A stretch of 64,000 nucleotides of DNA from an uncultured Roseibium sp. GTDB lineage: Bacteria > Pseudomonadota > Alphaproteobacteria > Rhizobiales > Stappiaceae. The translations under genes and the position numbers were made by a program. Shown one piece after another: positions 1 to 9,045 of the stretch. The stretch's first letter is position 1. Each line of letters starts with the position of its first letter. Location of the stretch: assembly GCF_947499295.1 (NCBI RefSeq), contig NZ_CANMNP010000002.1, positions 434,001 through 498,000 of the forward strand, in the 5' to 3' direction. Under the pieces are notes generated by a model. That model was not told the DNA's origin. It saw nothing but the letters and a program-made list of their open reading frames with translations, and made no database searches.

Positions 1-978
1 CTCGGCAAGATGTTGTTTTTCGATCCGCGTCTTTCCGGCAACAGCGCAATGCCATGCTCGGCGTGCCATCTACCCGACGCCGGGTGGGATTTCCCCGACA
101 AGATCTCGCTTGGATATCCGGGCACGGTTCACTGGCGGAACTCCCAGACAATCATCAACTCGGCCTATTACGGCAACCTCTTCTGGGCGGGATCTTCCAA
201 GTCGCTGGAAGCACAGGCCAAGTCGGCTGCCAAAGGTGCGGTCGCCGGGAATGGCGAAGATGACATGCTTGAATCTCGCCTGGCATTCGTTCCGGAATAC
301 CGCGAGCGGTTCAAGGATGTCTTTGGAACCGAGTATCCGCGCCTGAGCCACGCCTGGATGGCAATTGCCGCGTTTGAGCGCACACTCGTTCAAACAGACA
401 CACCATTCGACACCTATATGCGCGGCGATGATGCGGCTCTGGATGATGCCCAAAAGCGCGGTTTGGAACTGTTCACCGGCAAGGCAGGATGCTCCCAGTG
501 TCACAACGGGGCGCTGCTGAGCAACCAGAAATACTATAATCTCGGTGTGCCTGCCTATGACGGTTGGGAAGCCGACGAGCTTGCCCAGATCACCTTCCGT
601 TACGAGCTTTATGCGAAGGGATCCACGGAGGAAATGTACCGGTCCTACAAGGATGATCCGGGCGTCTATTTCCGTGCAAAGGACAAGAACCACCTCGGCA
701 AATTCCGCGTTCCGTCGTTGCGCTACACAAAGTACACGGCGCCATACATGCACAACGGCATGATCGAAACGCTGGAAGACGTCATCGAGTTCTACAACCA
801 GGGCGGCGGTGAAAACCAGTTCGCTGAAACCAAAAGCGAACTCATCAAACCTCTCGGCCTCAATGACGACGAAAAAGCCGATCTGCTGGCCTTTCTGGAA
901 AGCCTTTCCGGTGAACGCATCGTGATGGAGGAGCCTGAGCTTCCCGAATACGACGTCCTTCCGGCGGCTTCGAACTAA
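1..978 (+). CDS. di-heme cytochrome c peroxidase family protein (5' end outside window)
   Basis: This is the C-terminal 325 residues of a periplasmic di-heme cytochrome of the CcpA/MauG family; the open frame runs through base 1, so the start and any signal peptide lie upstream. Two c-type heme motifs are visible, CSACH at visible residues 19-23 and CSQCH at about 164-168, along with the family-typical PYMHNG segment near residue 245. Family members reduce H2O2 or pass electrons in periplasmic redox chains. It ends 11 bases before a Rieske gene and an Aio/Idr-type molybdopterin subunit. That context matches the di-heme peroxidases (IdrP1/IdrP2) described beside iodate reductase, though the gene order here differs from what I recall. 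The family assignment is firm; the role is inferred from neighbours. Confidence 0.9.
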   Translation, partial: LGKMLFFDPRLSGNSAMPCSACHLPDAGWDFPDKISLGYPGTVHWRNSQTIINSAYYGNLFWAGSSKSLEAQAKSAAKGAVAGNGEDDMLESRLAFVPEYRERFKDVFGTEYPRLSHAWMAIAAFERTLVQTDTPFDTYMRGDDAALDDAQKRGLELFTGKAGCSQCHNGALLSNQKYYNLGVPAYDGWEADELAQITFRYELYAKGSTEEMYRSYKDDPGVYFRAKDKNHLGKFRVPSLRYTKYTAPYMHNGMIETLEDVIEFYNQGGGENQFAETKSELIKPLGLNDDEKADLLAFLESLSGERIVMEEPELPEYDVLPAASN

Positions 979-989
979 GGAGACGGATT

Positions 990-1586
990 ATGACGAAACA
1001 TCAAAAACCGATCGATCCGGCTCTGATCGAAGCCATCAACGGCCCGAAGGACGTTGCCAAGACAGGCAAGCGGTGCCTCATGAACAGACGTCAGTTTCTT
1101 CTGACGTCGGGCATCACCACGTTCACGGTCATGGTCGCTCTGAAGGCTGGCCCTTCATCTGCAAAGGTTCCGGCGGTGGTTTCGACCTACGAACGCAAGC
1201 TGATCGGCAAGCTCTCGGAGCTGAAAGAGGACGAGCCTCTCGACTTCACCTATCCCGATGACGGCGCTTATTCGGAATCCATGCTGGTCAAGCTCGGCCG
1301 TGAAGCCGGCGGAGGGATCGGACCCAATAAGGATGTGGTTGCGTTCAACTACACCTGTACCCACCAGGGTGGACCGCTTCAGGGCACTTACAAGTCCGAG
1401 GACAAGGTGCTGGGGCCGTGCCCGTTGCACCTGACCACATTCGATCTGACACGCCACGGTATTTTCATCTCCGGACAAGCTTACCAGAGCCTGCCTCAGG
1501 TGCTGCTCGAGCTGGATGGAGATGACATCTATGCCGTTGGAATGTTCGGCCTGATCTATGGCCGTTACAACAATCTCAAGGGCTGA
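990..1586 (+). CDS. Rieske [2Fe-2S] subunit, AioB/IdrB-like, Tat-exported
   Basis: A 198-residue small subunit of an arsenite oxidase/iodate reductase-type enzyme. A twin-arginine signal (NRRQFLLTSG, residues 32-41) follows an unusual leader of about 30 residues. The Rieske cluster ligands are CTH and CPLH (C-x-H-x18-C-x2-H). The extra Cys pair that forms a disulfide in many Rieske proteins is absent (CTHQGG and CPLHLT), a condition also known in some AioB proteins and usually linked to a changed redox potential. AAGGAG sits just upstream of the chosen ATG; an internal start at the Met before NRRQ (position 1080) cannot be excluded. It lies 11 bases before the catalytic subunit and probably carries it through the Tat system, since the large subunit has no signal of its own. 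Confidence 0.88.
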   Translation: MTKHQKPIDPALIEAINGPKDVAKTGKRCLMNRRQFLLTSGITTFTVMVALKAGPSSAKVPAVVSTYERKLIGKLSELKEDEPLDFTYPDDGAYSESMLVKLGREAGGGIGPNKDVVAFNYTCTHQGGPLQGTYKSEDKVLGPCPLHLTTFDLTRHGIFISGQAYQSLPQVLLELDGDDIYAVGMFGLIYGRYNNLKG

Positions 1587-1597
1587 GGAGACCGATA

Positions 1598-4273
1598 ATG
1601 TCCACACCCTACTATATCCCAGAGACAAATATTCCGCTGCCTCCGGTGGATGCGGATGTGATCTCGACCGCTTGCGACTACTGCATTGTCGCCTGCGGCT
1701 ACAAGATTTATCGCTGGCCGGTCAAGGGCGGCAAGGTTGGCGGCGAGAAGGCCGAGGAAAACGCTTTTGGCGTCGACTTCCCGGTCGACCCGCTCGGCCC
1801 ATGGGTTGCACCGAACCAGTACAATGTCGTGCTGCATGATGGCGAGCCACATCACGTCATCATCATTCCCGACAAGGATACGGAGCACGTCAATCTGCTC
1901 GGCAACTCCTCCATCCGCGGCGGGGCTCTGGCGCAGAAGGTCTATAATCCGCAGACACCGACCCGTGATCGGCTGAAATCTCCGATGATCCGCATGTTCG
2001 GTGTCCTGATGCCGGTCACCTGGGACTTCGCGATGGAAATCGCAGCAGAAGTCGGCAAGCATGTGATCAAGACTCACGGCGAAAACGCCTACTGCGTCAA
2101 GACCTTCTCGTATGGCTATATGGAAAACACCTATGCCATCACGAAATACGCCTTGAACAGCGTCAGCACTGCCAACTTCACGTTCCACGACACGCCGTCC
2201 GACGTGACATCCACACCCGGTTTCCGGGATGCTGGCTTCGACAACTTCGGACCGTCCTACGAAGACTGGAGAGACGCCGAAACGCTGCTTGTTTGCGGCA
2301 CCGACCCTTATGAGACCAAGACCATCCTGTTCACCGACTGGATGATGCCTGGTATTCAGAACGGGCAAAAAGCGATCTTCATGGTTCCGCGCAAGACCGG
2401 TGGCATTGCCTATGCCGAAAAGAACGGCGGCATGTGGCTCGACATTCAACCGGGCACCGACCTTCTGGTCGTCAACGCCATTGCCCGCGTCATCGTGGAA
2501 AACGGTTGGGAAGACAGCGACTGGATCCAGAAATGGGTCAACAACAAATGGGAAAGCTCCTCAGGCTTCGGTCAAGGCACCCGGAACACGCCGTGGCAGT
2601 GGCGCACCACCTGGGGCAAGTTCCAGACCGCCGGTTTTGAAGACTGGAAAGAATGGCTCCTGTCTCAGGACGAGTTCGCACCGGAAACGGCTGCCGAGAT
2701 CGCCCAGATCGACGTTCAGAAGATCTACACCGCCGCTGAATGGATGGCCAAACCGAAGGAAGACGGATCACGTCCGAAGACATCGGTCATGATCGAAAAG
2801 GGCTTCTACTGGTCGAACAACACCGGCAACACCCAGGCCATCTCCGCACTCGGCATCATCGTCGGGGCCGGTGGTCGTCCGGGGCAGGTCATCGGTCGAG
2901 CCGGTGGTCACCAGCGTGGCGGTCTGCGCGGCGGCAAATACCCACGCAACAAGTCGCCTGAAAAACTGCCCGGCCGCCGTCGCCGTGCCATGGATACGGA
3001 CCGGTATCTGATGTCCGGCCATACGCGCTTTGCGCATGTGATCGGCAACACCTGGATCCAGTCCATGTGCGGATCGCAGTCTCTTGCGGCGAAGTTCAAC
3101 GAGCTGACGGTGCAAAATCCGCATCAGATCCGTTCGTTCGACAAGCAGGAGATCATCGATACGCTGAAGCGGCGCGTTGACAGTGGCGGCATGGTCGTCG
3201 TCAACCAGGACATCTATCTGGTGGACCCGATCGGTGCACGCTATGCGGACATCGTTTTCCCGGCTGCCGGCTGGGGCGAGGATACCTTCACCCGCGCCAA
3301 CGGCGAGCGTCGCATTCGGCTCTATCCGAAGTTCTACGATGCGCCGGGTGAAGCCAAGCCGGATTGGTGGATCATTGCCAAACTGGCGACCGCCATGGGC
3401 TACAAAGGCTTTGATTGGAAGAATTCCAACGAAGTGCTTGAAGAAGGTGCCCGTTTCTCACGAGGAAGCCGCAAGGATTTCTTCAACGTCAAGGTTGTTG
3501 CACAACGTGAAGGCAAAACCCTGCATGAGAAACTGGCCGAGTTCGGCACCAATGGCATCCAGGGCCCGGTCCTCTTGCAGGACGATGGCTCGCTGGTCGG
3601 TACCAAGCGTCTGCATGACACTGAACGCAAACTGCCAGCTGACGGGCCGTCCGGTGCAAACCGCCTTGGCAAGAAGCTGACGCACTTCAACTCGCAGACC
3701 GGCAAGTGCAACATCCAGAAGTCACCATGGAGCCTGTTCTCCGACTACTGGGCATGGCTGAAGCCGAAGGACGACGAGTTGTGGGTCACGTCCGGTCGTA
3801 TCAACGAGCGCTGGCAGTCCGGTTACGATGATCGCCGTCGCCCGTACATCGTTCAGCGCTGGCCGGAAAACTGGGTGGAAATCCATCCTGACGATGCGGC
3901 GGCCAGAGGGATCGAGAACGGTGATTACGTCATGCTCTATTCTGACCGGATCCCTGTTCAGAAGGACACCATCATCGGTGTGGAAGGCGATGACTTCCAG
4001 TTCGAAAAACTGATGGAGCATGGCCATATCGAGTTGACGGAAGCCGCGATCACAGCAGTCGCCATTGTGACCCCCGCCGTCAAGAAGGGGCTCCTTTACA
4101 TGGACTTCCTGCACACGGCTCAGCCGGCCAACGCCTTGTCCGGGCGTGTGGTCGACTGGATCAGCGGTAACTACAACTACAAGATGGGCGTTGGCCGGAT
4201 CCGCAAGATCGGCACATCGCCTTACAAGACCAGCTACCGTTCGATGTCCTTCGCACGCCGTGACATCGCATAA
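1598..4273 (+). CDS. molybdopterin oxidoreductase catalytic subunit, Aio/Idr family
   Basis: An 891-residue DMSO-reductase-superfamily enzyme that binds bis-molybdopterin guanine dinucleotide. The N-terminal CDYCIVAC motif (C-x2-C-x3-C, residues 28-35) and the following NSSIRGG stretch match the AioA pattern for a [3Fe-4S] cluster. Arg434 and His438 (GRAGGH) match the Arg419/His423 pair of AioA. The region where AioA carries its arsenite-binding His195/Glu203 reads STPGFRDAG here, so by a remembered alignment those residues are missing. Together with the neighbouring di-heme peroxidase this favours an IdrA-like or other oxyanion enzyme over a plain arsenite oxidase. The start is supported by GAGGAG eight bases upstream. 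The substrate is unproven. Confidence 0.85.
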   Translation: MSTPYYIPETNIPLPPVDADVISTACDYCIVACGYKIYRWPVKGGKVGGEKAEENAFGVDFPVDPLGPWVAPNQYNVVLHDGEPHHVIIIPDKDTEHVNLLGNSSIRGGALAQKVYNPQTPTRDRLKSPMIRMFGVLMPVTWDFAMEIAAEVGKHVIKTHGENAYCVKTFSYGYMENTYAITKYALNSVSTANFTFHDTPSDVTSTPGFRDAGFDNFGPSYEDWRDAETLLVCGTDPYETKTILFTDWMMPGIQNGQKAIFMVPRKTGGIAYAEKNGGMWLDIQPGTDLLVVNAIARVIVENGWEDSDWIQKWVNNKWESSSGFGQGTRNTPWQWRTTWGKFQTAGFEDWKEWLLSQDEFAPETAAEIAQIDVQKIYTAAEWMAKPKEDGSRPKTSVMIEKGFYWSNNTGNTQAISALGIIVGAGGRPGQVIGRAGGHQRGGLRGGKYPRNKSPEKLPGRRRRAMDTDRYLMSGHTRFAHVIGNTWIQSMCGSQSLAAKFNELTVQNPHQIRSFDKQEIIDTLKRRVDSGGMVVVNQDIYLVDPIGARYADIVFPAAGWGEDTFTRANGERRIRLYPKFYDAPGEAKPDWWIIAKLATAMGYKGFDWKNSNEVLEEGARFSRGSRKDFFNVKVVAQREGKTLHEKLAEFGTNGIQGPVLLQDDGSLVGTKRLHDTERKLPADGPSGANRLGKKLTHFNSQTGKCNIQKSPWSLFSDYWAWLKPKDDELWVTSGRINERWQSGYDDRRRPYIVQRWPENWVEIHPDDAAARGIENGDYVMLYSDRIPVQKDTIIGVEGDDFQFEKLMEHGHIELTEAAITAVAIVTPAVKKGLLYMDFLHTAQPANALSGRVVDWISGNYNYKMGVGRIRKIGTSPYKTSYRSMSFARRDIA

Positions 4274-4300
4274 AGGCGTCGCGATAGACTGATCAAGATC

Positions 4301-4335
4301 AAGGCGGGGACGAGAGTTCCCGCCTTATTGTTTTT
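4301..4335 (+). terminator. rho-independent terminator after the molybdopterin subunit gene
   Basis: AAGGCGGG (4301-4308) pairs with CCCGCCTT (4319-4326), extended by an A-T and a G-T pair inside the loop, and is followed by ATTGTTTTT. It lies between the catalytic subunit and the HEAT gene, so the HEAT gene may receive only read-through transcription or have its own start. Confidence 0.8.
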
Positions 4336-4365
4336 CCAGGCATTTAACGAAAAGGTTCTTCAGAC

Positions 4366-6774
4366 ATGGCCCAGCCTAAACCCTCGATTTCCATGCAGCC
4401 TGAGGCGCTGGTGCTTGGCAGCGATCTTGAAAACACCATGCTTCAAATCGTGCAATCAGGCTCACCTGCGGAGCAGTGTCTGGCCATCAAGGCAGCCGGC
4501 GAATGGAAACTTCCATCAGCGCGTAATGTGCTCCTGGAGGCAACTCGAAATGGCGATCCCGATATCCGGGTCGATGCGCTGCAAACGCTGGTAAAACTTG
4601 GCGGGAAGGGCTTGGGTGAGACCTTTCTCTGGAGCCTTCAGAATGATCCCGTGAGCGAATCCAAGATCGCGGCGCTCAATGGTCTTCAACCGGAAGACCG
4701 CGAACTGGCCGCACCGCTATTGCGCAAGCTGGCAGTTGAAAGCTTCGATGACGAAATCGCCTGGGAAGATGAAAACGCCGATTGGGATGACTGGCTCGAT
4801 GTCCAAAAGGAAGCGATCCGCACAATCGGTCGTCTGGGGATCGAAGAGGCCCTCGATGACCTGCTGACGGCGGCAAAGGATGAATTTGGTCAAGAACTCT
4901 GGCGAGAGGTTTTTGAAGCTTATGCCGGTCTTGGCCGCCCTGGTTTCCTCGCGCTTCTGGATGCGGGGCAAAGCTCGTCGGACCGTCAGCGCGCCCGCGC
5001 TGCCCGGGCGCTTGGTGCATCCTCTGACCCACATGCTTTGAAGGCCTTGGATGGATTGTGTCAGGACAAGATTGTTGATGTGCGTTTGGCCGCGCTGGAA
5101 ACCATGTTGGAGCGCAGCGCTCCCGTGTCTGACACCCGATTGATCGAAGATTCATCTGCGCTCATTCGATCCATGACGGCCGCAAAATCGCCCACGATAT
5201 CGGTCGATGATCTGATTGGTCTGGTTTTGCATGACGACGACAGGACCGTGAGGCTGGCAGCGATCAACCGACTGAAAGATCACAAGCTGAAACCATCCCA
5301 GCTTGCCAAGCTTCTGGATCTCGCCGGCGCGAAACTGCGCGGCGAACGGGAAGATTTTGTTTCTAGCCTGGTGGACGTTCTGGGCCGTAGCGAGAGCGAC
5401 GAAGCATTTGAAGCTCTTCTGGAAATCAAAGCGCATAACCCGAAACCGGAAGTCCAACGGGCTGTGTTGTCGGCGTTCGAACATTTCCGAAAGCCTGAAG
5501 TTCTTGAACAACTGGCCGATGGCATAACCTCAAAGAGCCAGATGGTCCGGCTTTCAGCGCTTGCCACGGTGGCGGCCCTGTCTGAAGGGGAGGGAGCGGT
5601 CGCTGATAATGCCGCCGCCATTCTTCTTTTGGCTGCACAAGGCGACCTGGTGTCTGAAGAAACGGACGCCGAGAATGAAGAAAAGGAAGGCGCTGAAGAG
5701 GAGCATAAACAGTTTGGCGCTCGTGCACGGGACGACGACGGAGGCACGAAAAATCGCATCGTGCTGGATCGGGAGGGAAACATTGTTCCTCAAGACGAGG
5801 TGAACGAGACCAACGAGTCGGGTGAACCGGTAAAGCTGAGCGACTATCGCAGACCCGAAACGCAGGGTGATGATGCTGACGACCCCGACCAGAGCCAGGC
5901 GCAAAGTGCTGGTTCGGATGCAGCTGCAGGCGAAACGCCTGAGGAGACAGCTGAAATTGTCGTTTTCCCCCAAAGCACGCTGGCAGCAATCCTGCAGGGT
6001 GATGTGGAACAGGCCGAATTCACGGAAGAGAAGATCGACCTGTCGGACGAGGACCTGAAATTTCTGGAACTCGCACAATCCACATTGAAGAAGAAGCGCG
6101 TCCGACCGGACGTGGCACCAAATGCGGGCCTGGAAATTCGTAGAATTGCCGTCAGACTGATTGGCGAGCAAAAACTGACAGTTTTCACTCCGGTTTTGCT
6201 GGCTGCGATGGAAACCCTTGACGATGAATTGCGCGTTGCCGCTTTAACAGCGCTTGCAACGCGAAGCGGCAACGGAGTGACCCTGTCTCATTCGGATTGG
6301 TCGTTTCTGGTGAACTTGGCACCCGACAATTATGCGCCGTCAAGGGCTGCGCTTCTCGACCTCCTGTCGTTTGCACCGGACGCAGTTGCGGCTCCTCATT
6401 TTGAGGCAGCCCTCAGCGGCAACGACCCTGCCGATCAGGCGGCAGCACTGAAAGCCTGCATGACAATGCAGACCCTCCCGCCGCAAATCGGCGCGTTACT
6501 TCAATCTGATGATCGGACGACACGGCGGGCTGCCCTGAAAGGACTGTGTGCATCTGCTGATGGGGATGCTGCTGATGCTCTGCTTGAGGCAGCATTCAGA
6601 GAAAGCGGCGCGCTCTGGTCAGAGCTCTCGGGCGCTGTCGGAAAACGGGGGGCTTGCGATCTCACAACCAGGATCATGGGCAAACTTCAAGACGCATGTG
6701 AGGTCAGCGGCGCAGGCCGTATCATCGCGCTTGAAATACTGGCTGACCTCGGCAAATCGACCCAGCCTGCATGA
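4366..6774 (+). CDS. HEAT-repeat protein linked to the Aio/Idr-like enzyme
   Basis: An 802-residue protein made of helical HEAT-like repeats, with units of the type 'RLAAINRLKD' or 'DVRLAALETMLER' recurring through residues 30-420 and again at 590-800. Between them is an acidic, Glu/Asp-rich low-complexity stretch at about 430-560. There is no signal peptide or membrane segment, so it is probably cytoplasmic. HEAT proteins are binding scaffolds; next to a Tat-exported molybdoenzyme, a chaperone or cofactor-loading role is a reasonable guess, but nothing in the sequence proves it. It ends just before a strong bidirectional hairpin shared with the convergent mog gene. Some HEAT proteins in related families are phycobilin-lyase-like; no such catalytic feature was seen. 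Confidence 0.75.
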   Translation: MAQPKPSISMQPEALVLGSDLENTMLQIVQSGSPAEQCLAIKAAGEWKLPSARNVLLEATRNGDPDIRVDALQTLVKLGGKGLGETFLWSLQNDPVSESKIAALNGLQPEDRELAAPLLRKLAVESFDDEIAWEDENADWDDWLDVQKEAIRTIGRLGIEEALDDLLTAAKDEFGQELWREVFEAYAGLGRPGFLALLDAGQSSSDRQRARAARALGASSDPHALKALDGLCQDKIVDVRLAALETMLERSAPVSDTRLIEDSSALIRSMTAAKSPTISVDDLIGLVLHDDDRTVRLAAINRLKDHKLKPSQLAKLLDLAGAKLRGEREDFVSSLVDVLGRSESDEAFEALLEIKAHNPKPEVQRAVLSAFEHFRKPEVLEQLADGITSKSQMVRLSALATVAALSEGEGAVADNAAAILLLAAQGDLVSEETDAENEEKEGAEEEHKQFGARARDDDGGTKNRIVLDREGNIVPQDEVNETNESGEPVKLSDYRRPETQGDDADDPDQSQAQSAGSDAAAGETPEETAEIVVFPQSTLAAILQGDVEQAEFTEEKIDLSDEDLKFLELAQSTLKKKRVRPDVAPNAGLEIRRIAVRLIGEQKLTVFTPVLLAAMETLDDELRVAALTALATRSGNGVTLSHSDWSFLVNLAPDNYAPSRAALLDLLSFAPDAVAAPHFEAALSGNDPADQAAALKACMTMQTLPPQIGALLQSDDRTTRRAALKGLCASADGDAADALLEAAFRESGALWSELSGAVGKRGACDLTTRIMGKLQDACEVSGAGRIIALEILADLGKSTQPA

Positions 6775-6790
6775 ACCTGTAAGCCAAGAC

Positions 6791-6835
6791 ACAAACGCCC
6801 GCGGACCTGAATGGACCGCGGGCGTTTGTGGCTTT
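6791..6835. terminator. bidirectional terminator between convergent genes
   Basis: A perfect 14-bp stem (6791-6804 with 6816-6829, starting ACAAACGCCCGCGG) and an 11-base loop sit between the ends of the HEAT gene (+) and mog (-). GGCTTTT follows on the plus strand, and the stem's outer end is A/T-rich in both directions. Confidence 0.8.
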
Positions 6836-6840
6836 TGGAC

Positions 6841-7362
6841 CTATGTGCCGGGACGGTGGGCCTTCAAAATAGATGGATCGGTTTCGACGTAACCTGCCCC
6901 GATCAGGTCAAGGCAATAGGGAACTGCCGCAAAGACCGCCGTCAGACAAACATCGATGCTGCCTGGAGAGCCTGGCAGATTGAGCAGAAAAGTGTTGCCC
7001 CGAATTCCGGCAGTTTGCCGGGAAAGGATAGCCGTTGGCACAAAGTCCAGACTGCGTCGGCGCATCAATTCGCCAAATCCTGGCAGTTCCTTTTTGATAA
7101 CGGCCTGTGTTGCTTCCGGCGTAAGATCGCGGGGAGCCGGACCGGTGCCACCTGTTGTCAGCACCATGTCGAATGCCTTGGCATCGCACAGATCGATCAA
7201 GGTGTCGCGAACGCTTTCAAAACCATCCGGAATGATGATCCTTTCGCATTCAAACGGTGTGGTGACGGTTTTTTCCAACCATGCCTGAATGGCAGGCCCA
7301 CCCCGATCTTCATACTCGCCCCTTGAGGCGCGGTCCGACACCACGAGAATGGCAATACGCAT
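6841..7362 (-). CDS. mog: MoaB/Mog-family molybdopterin adenylyltransferase
   Basis: A 173-residue protein of the MoaB/Mog/MoeA-domain family that adenylates molybdopterin before metal insertion in cofactor synthesis. The family signature TTGGTGPAPRDLTPEA is at about residues 68-83, and the substrate-binding LPGSPGSI loop is near residue 130. The ATG at 7362 was chosen because MRIAILVVSDR begins the domain and GGGGG precedes it; a longer frame upstream overlaps moaA and adds only non-domain residues. It starts 4 bases after the moaA stop, so the two are almost certainly co-transcribed. Whether it acts as Mog (MPT adenylation) or as a MoaB paralogue cannot be told from sequence alone. Confidence 0.88.
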   Translation of the reverse strand: MRIAILVVSDRASRGEYEDRGGPAIQAWLEKTVTTPFECERIIIPDGFESVRDTLIDLCDAKAFDMVLTTGGTGPAPRDLTPEATQAVIKKELPGFGELMRRRSLDFVPTAILSRQTAGIRGNTFLLNLPGSPGSIDVCLTAVFAAVPYCLDLIGAGYVETDPSILKAHRPGT

Positions 7363-7366
7363 CGGC

Positions 7367-8383
7367 TTACCCCCCAAGGGTCGACATGGAGCGAACGATT
7401 CCGCTAACCCCGGTGTCGTTGATTTGAAACGCATGTCCGAGTGGCTTGTCGAAGACCTTTTGTCGAATGAGCTGCGCCACTTTTTCGTTGCCGTTGGATT
7501 GACGCAAAGGCTCCCTAAGAGCCAAGCCGCCTTCGTGCCCCATACAGGTGTAAAGATCGCCGGTGCAGCTCAATCGGATGCGGTTGCAGTCAGCGCAAAA
7601 GTCGCAGGACATCGGCGTGATGAACCCCAGCTTGCCGCCAGTCTCCTTTAGCCGGACATATTTTGCGGGACCGCCCGTCGTCTCCGACAAGGGTTCGAGC
7701 GTCCATTCCGTTTCGAGTCGTCCGCGCAATTCTGCAAGACAGAGGAAACTTCGACTGCGACACGCTGCAGCCCCGCCAAGTGGCATTTCCTCAATGAGGG
7801 TAAGATCCATCGCCCTTTCATGGGCAAATCGGATCAAGTCATTGAGTTCGCTCTCAAAGACGCCTTTTTGGGCGACGGCATTCAGTTTGACTTTCAGGCC
7901 AGCCTGTTTTGCTGCCTCCAGCCCCGCAAAGACGCGCTCGATTTTGCCCCAGCGCGTGATGGTTCTGTACCTGTCGGCATCTAACGTATCGAGGGAGACA
8001 TTGACCCGGCGCACACCACAATCCACAAGCTCACCAGCGTAAGCTGCCAATAGTGATCCGTTCGTGGTCAGGGTGACTTCATCAAGTTCCCCCGTCTCCA
8101 GATGTCGGGACAGGTTCTTGAACAGGCTGGTCACATTCTTGCGGACAAGCGGTTCCCCTCCGGTCAGTCTGATTTTGCGCACGCCATGACCGATGAAGAC
8201 CGTCGCAAGCCGATAAAGCTCTTCAAGCGACAACAAATCCTTGCGTGGAAGGAAAGTCATGTTCTCTGCCATGCAATAGGTGCATCGCAGGTCACATCGG
8301 TCGGTTACAGACAGGCGCAGATACGTCGCGGTCCGGCCGAACTGATCGTTCAACGTACCGCAGGCAGGATCAAGACTAACCAT
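7367..8383 (-). CDS. moaA: GTP 3',8-cyclase MoaA (radical SAM)
   Basis: A 338-residue radical-SAM enzyme for the first step of molybdenum cofactor synthesis, converting GTP to 3',8-cyclo-GTP. The N-terminal CDLRCTYC (C-x3-C-x2-C, about residues 31-38) binds the SAM cluster. The C-terminal CDFCADCNRIRLSC motif (about 261-274) binds the second [4Fe-4S] cluster that holds GTP. The chain ends in Gly-Gly, as needed for MoaA activity. Length is normal. The start overlaps the end of the upstream DUF2478 gene by 8 bases, indicating translational coupling. Its place next to amide genes and near two molybdoenzyme clusters suggests it is a dedicated or extra moaA. Confidence 0.95.
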   Translation of the reverse strand: MVSLDPACGTLNDQFGRTATYLRLSVTDRCDLRCTYCMAENMTFLPRKDLLSLEELYRLATVFIGHGVRKIRLTGGEPLVRKNVTSLFKNLSRHLETGELDEVTLTTNGSLLAAYAGELVDCGVRRVNVSLDTLDADRYRTITRWGKIERVFAGLEAAKQAGLKVKLNAVAQKGVFESELNDLIRFAHERAMDLTLIEEMPLGGAAACRSRSFLCLAELRGRLETEWTLEPLSETTGGPAKYVRLKETGGKLGFITPMSCDFCADCNRIRLSCTGDLYTCMGHEGGLALREPLRQSNGNEKVAQLIRQKVFDKPLGHAFQINDTGVSGIVRSMSTLGG

Positions 8384-8921
8384 TGGCCGCCACCGCCGCC
8401 GGTTTACCGGAAACAGTCAGGCACCAGGCCACGGTTGCATCCAGGTCAGCTGGAAGATCGACAGCCAATTCGCCGGCAAAGCTACGCCAGGCCTCCAGAT
8501 AGGGCTCTCGGACGACGGTCAGAACCGGAATTGAAAGCTCCATGGCCTTACCGATCAACTGACGAAATCCCTGGCCGTCCTGTTCGCCTTTTCCGAACCG
8601 GTTCAGGACAAGGAGATCGGGTTTCAGATCGATTTCTGTCTGCAAACGAGCAGTGATGTCGGCCAGACTGCGCGGATCGAGCCTGCAGCCTTGCGACCCA
8701 CGCCCAAGCGCTTGCGATATTTCTATGGTTTCACCGCTCGATATGAGTTCCAACCCCATATCGGCGCAACAAGTGTCACCATATTCGGCGCGGCGCTGAA
8801 CGACCCCGGAAACACAAAGTCCTTCGGCCTGAAGCAGTTTGACAAGCGCTTCGAGGAGGCGGTCAACGTTTTCGCCTCGTTCCGATCTAATCGCTCCGCA
8901 GAGCGGTGTGTCTTCAAGCAT
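8376..8921 (-). CDS. DUF2478 protein (molybdenum-associated, NTPase-like)
   Basis: A 181-residue protein resembling the DUF2478 family, often encoded with molybdenum uptake or cofactor genes. The N-terminus has a weakly conserved nucleotide-binding-like segment (GAIRSERGENVDRLLEALV). The middle contains DLLVLNRFGKGEQDGQG, a Walker B-like strand followed by a conserved glycine-rich turn. There is no signal peptide. Biochemical function is unknown; a role in molybdate or MoCo handling is inferred from family context and from overlap with moaA. Confidence 0.7.
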   Translation of the reverse strand: MLEDTPLCGAIRSERGENVDRLLEALVKLLQAEGLCVSGVVQRRAEYGDTCCADMGLELISSGETIEISQALGRGSQGCRLDPRSLADITARLQTEIDLKPDLLVLNRFGKGEQDGQGFRQLIGKAMELSIPVLTVVREPYLEAWRSFAGELAVDLPADLDATVAWCLTVSGKPAAVAANG

Positions 8922-9045
8922 TTGAATTGTCCAATGAGACTGTCAGCCTGTTGTCGAAAGCTGACGGATTGCGCTCAAGTTCAATTCAAGTTGTGGGCCG
9001 CTTCAGCCTGTGTTGCCATGACCTTAGTCAAAGTTGAGAAATGCT

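Noticed and set aside
1565..2449. Long minus-strand open frame of 294 codons opposite the molybdopterin subunit gene
   Set aside because: It is antisense to a well-supported gene, has no ribosome binding site and shows no domain; GC-rich codon bias explains it.
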